Below, piece by piece: positions 58,879 through 64,000 of a DNA stretch of 64,000 nt. This DNA comes from CALACW01 sp963627915 (lineage in GTDB: Bacteria; Bacillota; Clostridia; Oscillospirales; Acutalibacteraceae). Numbering within the stretch: the first letter of the stretch is position 1; the number at the start of each line of letters is the position of its first letter. Under the pieces are notes generated by a model. It did no database searches, was not told where the DNA came from, and saw only the letters and a program-made list of their open reading frames with translations. Made by a program: the position numbers and the translations under genes. Where the stretch lies: contig CAVGCY010000026.1 of assembly GCA_963627915.1 (NCBI GenBank), positions 62,001-126,000 of the forward strand. The letters run 5' to 3'.

Positions 58879-59059
58879 ATCCTCTTTCATCCGGACTCAG
58901 AACAAAATCCAATATCGTTCAATACCGTCGGTGGGGGAATTTCACCCCGCTCGGCGCAAAAAAACAAAAAATCAAAACGGATAAAACGCCGTCCGATTTT
59001 GTTTTAATGCGTTCGCAGACTGTAACTGCCGGTGGGGATTCTCACCCCGCCCCGAAGAT
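58879..59059 (-). promoter_or_regulatory. FMN riboswitch (RFN element)
   Basis: On the minus strand P1 is ATCTTC (59059-59054) with GAGGAT (58884-58879). GGGGCGGGGTGAGAATCCCC, ACCGGCAGT and AGTCTGCGAACGC form P2 and P3. A long AT-rich P4 (AAAACAAAATCGGA with TCCGTTTTGATTTT) replaces the usual short stem. GGGGTGAAATTCCCC and CACCGACGGT form P5, and AGTCCGGATGAAAG closes the expanded P6. The GCGCCGA at the P5 base can also pair with TCGGCGC just after P1, a possible switching helix. It controls ribU. Confidence 0.9.
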
Positions 59060-59069
59060 CTTCATTGAT

Positions 59070-59098
59070 ATATTACACCCGAAATCAAGGATTGTCAA
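59070..59098 (-). promoter_or_regulatory. Promoter of the ribU leader
   Basis: On the minus strand TTGACA (59098-59093), a 17-nt spacer and TAATAT (59075-59070), just upstream of the FMN aptamer. Confidence 0.75.
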
Positions 59099-59128
59099 CA
59101 AGCAAAATACTTTTTATAATTATGAATA

Positions 59129-59157
59129 TTGCAATTTATGTCAAAATACTTTATAAT
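59129..59157 (+). promoter_or_regulatory. Promoter of the tautomerase gene
   Basis: TTGCAA (59129-59134), a 17-nt spacer and TATAAT (59152-59157). The leader to the ATG is about 125 nt and contains a strong hairpin. Confidence 0.7.
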
Positions 59158-59216
59158 AATAAAAACAGTCGTCTTGTTGAAAAAAATTTTTTGACAAACT
59201 GAGAGACTGTCTGCAA

Positions 59217-59253
59217 TCCGTCCGAATTTTGTTTTTTGAACCCTTCGGACGGT
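59217..59253 (+). promoter_or_regulatory. Leader hairpin before the tautomerase gene
   Basis: CCGTCCGAA pairs perfectly with TTCGGACGG (9 bp) around an AT-rich loop, flanked by partly complementary GACTGTCTGC and GGCAGTCC. It sits 37 nt before the ATG. It could be an attenuator or a stability element; no known riboswitch class was recognised. Confidence 0.5.
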
Positions 59254-59289
59254 TTACCGGCAGTCCGTACAATTTTTGGAGGTCTTTTT

Positions 59290-59634
59290 ATGCCTTATAT
59301 TGAATTAAAAACAACGGCAGCCGTTTCCGCAGAAAAAGCCGAAAAGCTCAAAGCGGAACTGGGAAAAGCCATAGAATGCTTCCCCGGCAAAACGGAAAGG
59401 TGGCTCATGCTCTCTGTTGAGGGGGGCAAAAAAATGTGGTTCGGCGGCGATAATTCGTCAGACTCGGCAATGGTTGACGTTTGTCTGCTCGGAAATGTCG
59501 ACGCGTCCGCAAGCGAAAAAATGACGGCAAAAATCTGCCGTATTATCGAGGATGAGCTCGCCATCGCACAGAACAGGACATATATAAAATATTCCGGATA
59601 TCAAAACTGGGGCTTTAACGGCTCGAATTTCTAA
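59290..59634 (+). CDS. MIF/phenylpyruvate tautomerase-like protein
   Basis: A 114-residue protein of the tautomerase superfamily (MIF branch by length). After removal of methionine the N-terminal proline of MPYIELKTT would be the catalytic base. Other MIF-like parts are LGKAIECFPGKTERWLMLSVEGG and KICRIIEDELAIAQNRTYIKYS. It forms trimers in related proteins and converts keto-enol forms of phenylpyruvate; the physiological substrate in bacteria is unclear. TTGGAGG precedes the ATG, which excludes the longer ORF. It is a single-gene unit with a long leader. Confidence 0.85.
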   Translation: MPYIELKTTAAVSAEKAEKLKAELGKAIECFPGKTERWLMLSVEGGKKMWFGGDNSSDSAMVDVCLLGNVDASASEKMTAKICRIIEDELAIAQNRTYIKYSGYQNWGFNGSNF

Positions 59635-59671
59635 GTAAGATACAATAACACAATAAATTATTGCGGCATAG

Positions 59672-59712
59672 ACCGGGACTCGATTTTTACATCGCGTCCC
59701 GGTTATATTTTA
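59672..59712. terminator. Bidirectional terminator between tautomerase and dockerin protein genes
   Basis: ACCGGGACTCGAT pairs with ATCGCGTCCCGGT (one mismatch), followed by TATATTTTATTT on the + strand. Confidence 0.85.
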
Positions 59713-59716
59713 TTTA

Positions 59717-61926
59717 TTATTCGTAAATTTTAGACTGAAGTCTTGAGGCGAAGCGCAGTACGATTCTTGCCTCTTTGCTCGTTACTTTTGTGTCGGAATC
59801 TATGTCCGCCGCTTCTTTGGTAATATCATCGGGACTTTCGAGCTTTGCTGCGATTCTCAAAATCGATCTTGCGTCGGCCGCCGTTATCTTACCGTCCGCT
59901 TTCGTATCGCCCTTGATAATAAACGTATACTCGCTATCGTTAAAGATAAATTTCATACCGTTGCAGGCCTTTTCTGTATTCTCGCCGGTAACGGACACCG
60001 CGCCCTTGAACATAGCCTTAAAATCGTCAAGAGTTATGCCCTTGCTTTCCTTCGGCAAAATCGAAACATTCTTGTTATCTTCGTCAATCTTACCTTCAAC
60101 GTCTGCACTTTCTGCAAATTCAAGCTTTTCGTCAGCCTTTGTCGTCGGTTCGGTCGGCTTTGCTGCGGTAGTTTCGCTCGGCTTTGCTGTTGTAGTTTCT
60201 GTCGGCTTTGCCGTGGTAGTTTCGGCAGTTTTCGTTGTTGTTTCAGCCTGTTTTGCAGTCGTAACCTCGGACTGTTTTACAGTCGTAGTTTCAGAAGTAT
60301 TTTCTGTCGTTGTTTCGGCAGGTTTCGCAGTCGTAGTTTCAGAAGTTTTTTCCGTCGTAGTTTCCGCCGGTTTCGCAGTCGTAGTTTCAGAAGGTTTTTC
60401 TGTCGTAGTTTCCGCCGGTTTCGCTGTAGAAGTTTCAGAAGTTTTTTCTGTCATAGTTTCCGCCGGTTTTACTGTAGTTATTTCTGCCGGTTTCGCGGTC
60501 GTAGTTTCAGCCTGTTTCGCTGTGGTAGTTTCCGCCGGCTTATAATTCGGGTCGTTTGCTGAGCAAACCGTGCACTTTCCGGAAACATATCTATGCTCTG
60601 ATTTCGCTGTTGTTCTCTGAGCGGTAAGAACCGTTCCGCAGACCGAGCATTTTACTCCGTCCGTCAAACCGGTCTGCGTGCAGGTCGCGGGCTTGCCGGC
60701 TATTTTAACTCTTGTATGCGCAAGTTTTGCAATTTCTGTCTGAGGAGTCAGAATCTCACCGCATACCGAGCATTTTACTCCGTCGGTTAAGCCTTTTTGC
60801 GTGCAGGTCGCGGCTCTGCCTTCTATCGTAACTTCCGTATGCGTAATCGATACTATGGATGATGGATTAAGACGCAAAGCGGGGCGAATACCGCGTTCGG
60901 TGAAATAACTGCTCCAATAGTGGTCAACCCGACCGCTGCTGCCGACTTCGGAAATGAAAAGAGAAAAATAAGAGGCTGAACGCAGATAGTAACGTGAGGT
61001 ATAATTACCGTCCTCATCCGCATAGCTTGAATTAACGCCCGCCCCCTGGGATTTTGCATAATCCGAAGCATTCGCTCTGCGATTCATATCACATTCGGAA
61101 CAATCCGAAGAAAAGCCGTATGCGATATTAAGTATATCCTGATATGACGGAAGGAAAACATAATCTTCCGTTTCGCCTACGTCATATTCCGAGTATGATG
61201 TTGAATATGCCGGAGTAGTAAGCGCGGTATACAGAATCTGACTTCTTTCACTCAATGAAAAAGCCGCAGCAAAGAATGTTTCGTTTAACCAGGTACGTAT
61301 AGCAGAATATTCCCAATTATTTGCATAATGCATATATGTCCCATCACTATAATACACCATATTACCATTTACATCCCTGTTACTGTAACACCTGTCATTA
61401 TACGCTTGAGAATCGATTATATCCTCGCATAACGCATAGCCCGTTGACGGGTCGAGTATACGCCATACAAGCGGATCATATCTGAACCAGTAAATATTTT
61501 TTATTTCATAGCCGTTATCCGATTGACCGGCATAATAAACATTATCCGCATAATCAGCGGAGGATGTAGTATTAATCCCATCCCAAATGCGATACCATGT
61601 AAAATACACGCCTCTGTACATTTCCTCATCATATATCAAATCATAATACTTCATGTAATCCGACCGGTCGTCGATATAGTAATAATTATAGCTTGTCCAT
61701 TCATCGATCGAGGGAGCCGCCGCCGTAAGCTGAGAACCTAACTCGTCGGTTACGTCCGTCTGAGGATAACTGCCGAATATAAATGTATCGCCGACCGACA
61801 TGGAATCAATCGTTTTTTTCATGTCGCAGCCATTATCCGCACTGACCGAGAATGTAATCCCTGCAAAGCATGACAAAACCATTATTACAGACATAATTGT
61901 TGATATTACCGACCGAATGTTTTCAT
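59717..61926 (-). CDS. Secreted DUF6273-like/threonine-rich/dockerin-like protein with frameshifted start
   Basis: About 736 residues if one base is restored. GGAGG at 61938-61934 lies 7 nt before ATG 61926, but that frame reads only MKTFGR then stop. One extra A in the AAAA run would give MKNIRSVISTIMSVIMVLS, a perfect signal peptide joined to the long frame. In frame as given, the first ATG is at 61894 and leaves a poor signal. The mature part has a DUF6273-like domain (IFGSYPQTDV, WRILDPSTGYALCEDI, GIRPALRLNP), two to three CSVCG zinc-like repeats, a long ETTTAKPA threonine-rich linker and a dockerin-like end (GDTKADGKITAADAR, ADIDSDTKVTSKEAR). Confidence 0.8.
60130..60530 (-). repeat. Threonine-rich linker repeats (ETTTAKPA type)
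   Basis: About 17 tandem 8-residue, 24-bp units within the secreted dockerin-like protein gene, e.g. AETTTAKP and SETTTEKP. They form an extended, probably glycosylated or wall-spanning linker. The DNA repeats may change in number by slippage or recombination. Confidence 0.85.
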
Positions 61927-62020
61927 AAAACAACCTCCGTAATTTTGCCTTTGCAGCACAATTTGCACCATGTGATAATATTAAAACGGCATATGTGTAA
62001 CATATTTCCGTCACGGTAAT

Positions 62021-62049
62021 ATCATAACAAAAATCAATTATGATTGCAA
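62021..62049 (-). promoter_or_regulatory. Promoter of the frameshifted dockerin-like protein gene
   Basis: On the minus strand TTGCAA (62049-62044), a 17-nt spacer and TATGAT (62026-62021), about 95 nt before the ribosome binding site, overlapping the T tract of the rpsR terminator. Confidence 0.65.
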
Positions 62050-62092
62050 GTAAAAAACAAAAGACTGCTCCGAAAAAAATCCGAAACAGCCT
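62050..62092 (-). terminator. Terminator after rpsR
   Basis: On the minus strand GGCTGTTTCGGA pairs with TTTCGGAGCAGTC (12 positions including G-T pairs), followed by TTTTGTTTTTT. Confidence 0.85.
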
Positions 62093-62122
62093 TAAAATTA
62101 CTTTTTTCAAGCTCTTATTGCA

Positions 62123-62377
62123 TTAATCCGCAACATAGGGAAGAAGAGCAATCTGACGTGCGCGCTTAATAGCAATCGTAAGCTCTCTCTGATGCTTTGC
62201 GCATGTGCCGGTGATTCTTCTGGGAAGAATCTTTGCTCTTTCGGATGTGAAGCGATGAAGCTTTGCGACATCCTTGTAATCTATGGTTTCAGCCTTCTCT
62301 ACGCAGAAAACGCAGACCTTTTTACGGCCTTTTCTGCCGGCAGGGCGTCCGCCTTTATCGCTTTTTTCGTAAGCCAT
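62123..62377 (-). CDS. rpsR: 30S ribosomal protein S18
   Basis: An 84-residue S18. The conserved core CVFCVEKAETIDYKDVAKL with two cysteines (zinc-type), KILPRRITGTCAKHQRELTIAIKRAR (shown as KILPRRITGTCAKHQREL) and the IALLPYV end are typical. The N-terminus is lysine/glycine-rich. It is the last gene of the rpsF-ssb-rpsR operon and binds next to S6 on the 30S platform. Confidence 0.98.
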   Translation of the reverse strand: MAYEKSDKGGRPAGRKGRKKVCVFCVEKAETIDYKDVAKLHRFTSERAKILPRRITGTCAKHQRELTIAIKRARQIALLPYVAD

Positions 62378-62405
62378 TACGTAAACCTCCTTAAAAATTT
62401 AAAGA

Positions 62406-62867
62406 TTAAAACGGAAGGTCGTCTTCCGAATCGGACAGAGAATCAAAATCCTCCGAACCGCCGTTCTGAAAAGCAGCGGGAGCTGTTGAACCTGCGTCGT
62501 TTCTGACTGAGGACGCAGAACCGGCGTTATATCCGCCGCCCGATTCATTTTTAGAACCGCAGAAACTGATTCTGTCCGCGATAACCTCCCAAACGGTAAC
62601 TCTTCTGCCGTCCTTGGTATCGTAAGACCTCGACTGAAGCGAGCCCTGAATCGCAATCATCTGACCCTTGCGGAAATACTTAGTAACAAAATCCGCCTGC
62701 TGACGCCATGCGACAATATTGATAAAATCAGTCTGGCGATCCTCACCCTGTCTTGCATAACCGCGATCAACGGCAACGGCAAACGATGTAACGGAAATAC
62801 CCGAAGACGTCGTTTTAAGCTCGGGGTCGGCAACAAGTCTGCCCATTAAAATAACCGAGTTCAACAT
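62406..62867 (-). CDS. ssb: Single-stranded DNA-binding protein
   Basis: A 153-residue SSB. The OB fold opens MLNSVILMGRLVADPELKTT and continues with FINIVAWRQQADFVTKYF and GSLQSRSYDTKDGRR. A glycine/serine-rich linker leads to the acidic tip DSEDDLPF that binds partner proteins. It lies between rpsF and rpsR, the conserved Firmicute order, and couples with them. Confidence 0.97.
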   Translation of the reverse strand: MLNSVILMGRLVADPELKTTSSGISVTSFAVAVDRGYARQGEDRQTDFINIVAWRQQADFVTKYFRKGQMIAIQGSLQSRSYDTKDGRRVTVWEVIADRISFCGSKNESGGGYNAGSASSVRNDAGSTAPAAFQNGGSEDFDSLSDSEDDLPF

Positions 62868-62888
62868 GCTTTTCTACTCTCCTCAGAA

Positions 62889-63167
62889 TTATTTTTTAAC
62901 AACGATTGAACGAAGAATGCCGTCGGTAATTCTTGCGATACGCTCGAATTCTGCGGGGAACTCCTCGCCTGCCTCGAAGTTATAAAGAACGTAGTGACCC
63001 TCCGACTCGTAGTTGATTTCGTATGCAAGTTTTCTCTTACCCCATACGTCAACACTCTCAAGAGTACCGTTAGCCTCGATAAGAGCTTTAAACTTCTCGC
63101 TGAGCTCCTCGATTTTCTCGTCACCGTTCTTTACGGAGATTACGATTATAGCCTCGTACTTTGTCAT
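62889..63167 (-). CDS. rpsF: 30S ribosomal protein S6
   Basis: A 92-residue S6. It begins MTKYEAIIVISVKNGDE, with GTLESVDVWGKRKLAYEINY and HYVLYNFEAG as core strands. AGGAGGT lies 9 nt before the ATG. It is the first gene of the operon. The 5' leader contains a small GC hairpin that could be an S6:S18 autoregulatory site. It is short for S6 in that the C-terminal acidic tail is absent. Confidence 0.97.
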   Translation of the reverse strand: MTKYEAIIVISVKNGDEKIEELSEKFKALIEANGTLESVDVWGKRKLAYEINYESEGHYVLYNFEAGEEFPAEFERIARITDGILRSIVVKK

Positions 63168-63195
63168 TAATGCTGCACCTCCTTCTGGACATATG

Positions 63196-63215
63196 GCTCC
63201 GCCTTAAATCGGAGC
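63196..63215 (-). promoter_or_regulatory. Hairpin in the rpsF leader
   Basis: On the minus strand GCTCCG-ATTTAAGG-CGGAGC, 6-bp stem, between promoter and rpsF. Many bacteria have an S6:S18-binding hairpin here with a conserved CCG; the fit is partial, so autoregulation is only a suggestion. Confidence 0.4.
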
Positions 63216-63258
63216 AAGGATACGCGTATAAAGCCACAACTTTATACAGCATTTACAT

Positions 63259-63287
63259 ATTATATATGAAAACATTGAATGTGTCAA
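63259..63287 (-). promoter_or_regulatory. Promoter of rpsF-ssb-rpsR
   Basis: On the minus strand consensus TTGACA (63287-63282), a 17-nt spacer and TATAAT (63264-63259). Confidence 0.85.
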
Positions 63288-63327
63288 GATCTGATTTTTG
63301 TTTTTCTTTGGCTTTCGCCGCGGATTG

Positions 63328-64000
63328 TTAATTTACCTTTCCGAGATACTCCTCAAGACTCAATCCGCTTTCCTTTATTTTCGAAGCGTTTTCAACTCCG
63401 ACATAACGCCAGTGCCACGGCTCTGCCTTAACGCCCGTATATTGCTTATTTTCCTCTGTGTATCTCAATATAAATCCGTAGTCGTCGGCATTATTGCAAA
63501 GCCACTCGTACTCCGCGGAATCCGCAAAACGGCTGTCAACCCAGCCTATATCCATCGCAATGCCGATATTGTGTTCGCTGCTTCCCGGAGGCATACGGCG
63601 CGTAGAAGCAAGAGCCTCGGACTCCGCCTGAGAATAACCGTCGGCAAGGTACTCCTCCACAAGGTTGTTATACAGATACTTCTGTTTTGAATAACTTCTG
63701 TAGCCCGATATCGGCGTAAGCGTTACGCCGTCCGCTTTTCCCGCGTCATACATTTTCTGATACGCCTCTGCGGCTCTGTAATCAAGAAGCTCTCCCGAAC
63801 CCTCTATCGCAGGGACAAAATTTATCTCGTCGTCGACATTCTCGCTGACCCGGTAGAATGTATTAAGCAAAACAAGCTTCCATTCGCTGTCGTTTGACGG
63901 CAATGATATCATCTGAGGCTCTGTAAGAAGCCTGATTCCCGACGAGGACGGATTTTTTGTCGTTTCCGCCTGTTTTTGCGTAACGTTAGGCGTTGTTTCG
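63328..64000 (-). CDS. D-Ala-D-Ala carboxypeptidase, VanY/M15B family, partial
   Basis: The C-terminal 224 residues; the frame stays open to the right edge, so the N-terminus (probably a signal or anchor) is missing. The visible N-terminal part is a Thr/Pro/Ser-rich linker (ETTPNVTQKQAETTKN). The M15B zinc peptidase domain has ISGYRSYSKQKYLYN, SSEHNIGIAMDIG (SxHxxGxAxD) and EPWHWRYVG (catalytic glutamate and histidine ligand). It would trim peptidoglycan stem peptides at the cell surface, a second carboxypeptidase beside the PBP5-like one at 3130-4368. No vancomycin-resistance genes are near, so a housekeeping wall role is likely. Confidence 0.92.
   Translation of the reverse strand, partial: ETTPNVTQKQAETTKNPSSSGIRLLTEPQMISLPSNDSEWKLVLLNTFYRVSENVDDEINFVPAIEGSGELLDYRAAEAYQKMYDAGKADGVTLTPISGYRSYSKQKYLYNNLVEEYLADGYSQAESEALASTRRMPPGSSEHNIGIAMDIGWVDSRFADSAEYEWLCNNADDYGFILRYTEENKQYTGVKAEPWHWRYVGVENASKIKESGLSLEEYLGKVN

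Noticed and set aside
58900..59040. Two GGGGTGA..TTCCCC segments suggesting two tandem FMN riboswitches
   Set aside because: The second segment fits P5/P6 of the same aptamer: P1 pairs across both (ATCTTC with GAGGAT) and only one 3' end (GGATGAAAGAGGAT) is present.
59775..60545. 256-residue open frame on the + strand, rich in valine and serine
   Set aside because: It is the antisense of the threonine-rich repeat linker, has no ribosome binding site and is low in complexity.
61927..62110. Upstream TTG extension of the secreted dockerin-like protein
   Set aside because: It runs through the rpsR terminator and the gene's own promoter and lacks a ribosome binding site.
7789..62110. Cellulosome
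   Set aside because: Dockerin-like tails are present but no cohesin domain, scaffoldin or exported cellulase was seen in this window.
63328..64000. Vancomycin-resistance locus (VanY)
   Set aside because: Only the carboxypeptidase is seen; no VanHAX, VanRS or ligase gene is nearby in the window.

Overview
The window looks like chromosomal DNA of an anaerobic, Gram-positive gut-type member of the Bacillota (class Clostridia, probably an Oscillospiraceae-like lineage). The signs are strong AGGAGG-type ribosome binding sites, sigma-A promoters with a 17-nt spacer almost everywhere, SAM-I and FMN riboswitches, a RodA-type SEDS protein, ferredoxin-rich oxidoreductases, MBOAT/DHHW/DUF4358 cell-surface genes, and secreted proteins that end in dockerin-like paired calcium-loop repeats. 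Species cannot be named from the sequence alone. No rRNA, CRISPR array or insertion sequence was seen. There is one tRNA, tRNA-Gln(CUG).

Layout. 1-5.9 kb: edge of a DUF512 gene, rpmF-yceD, a small P-loop ATPase, pgi, a DacF-type carboxypeptidase, mtaB. 6-15.2 kb: an XRE regulator with a large unknown C-terminus, a 1141-residue secreted PPC/InlB-repeat/dockerin protein, topB-HAD, a lipoprotein. 15.3-21.9 kb: YhhN protein, a Crp/Fnr regulator heading an SsuABC-like ABC importer, a membrane M28 peptidase, a UDP-sugar epimerase. 22-29.4 kb: the DHHW-MBOAT-DUF4358 trio, ybaK-AKR, and a divergent TetR / SDR-EFR1 locus in which the SDR has lost its Rossmann glycine motif. 29.5-37.6 kb: a ten-gene phage-derived cassette (scaffold-like, N4-gp56 capsid, adaptor-like, beta-rich structural protein, coiled-coil repeat protein, endolysin with a dockerin-like tail, XhlA-like, holin-like) with no terminase, portal, tape measure or integrase. 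37.8-41.8 kb: rodA, tsaE-tsaB-rpiB, upp, tRNA-Gln. 42-46.2 kb: a three-gene signalling operon. 46.3-64 kb: an intracellular GH5 enzyme, recA-recX-rimO-pgsA behind a possible SOS box, a DUF1858-trmK-nif3-rqcH-pdxK run, metK with a SAM riboswitch, an ECF riboflavin transporter with an FMN riboswitch, a tautomerase, a second secreted dockerin protein with a frameshifted start, rpsF-ssb-rpsR, and the edge of a VanY-type carboxypeptidase.

Two regions are the best candidates for undescribed biology. The operon at 42.0-46.2 kb joins a LytS-like sensor fused to a PP2C phosphatase and a GHKL kinase, a MESH1-like alarmone hydrolase, and a STAS domain fused to an APH/choline-kinase-like phosphotransferase. 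This resembles a complete partner-switching circuit whose output is a kinase domain and perhaps (p)ppGpp, not a sigma factor. The second is the capsid-plus-lysis cassette at 29.5-37.6 kb. All its genes are open, it lies between host genes, it has a possible promoter of its own, and its endolysin carries the same kind of dockerin-like tail as the two secreted host proteins. That suggests either a tidy remnant or a domesticated particle/lysis system.

All calls come from reading translations and motifs by eye. No database search or structure prediction was run, so family names rest on recognised motifs and remembered gene order.
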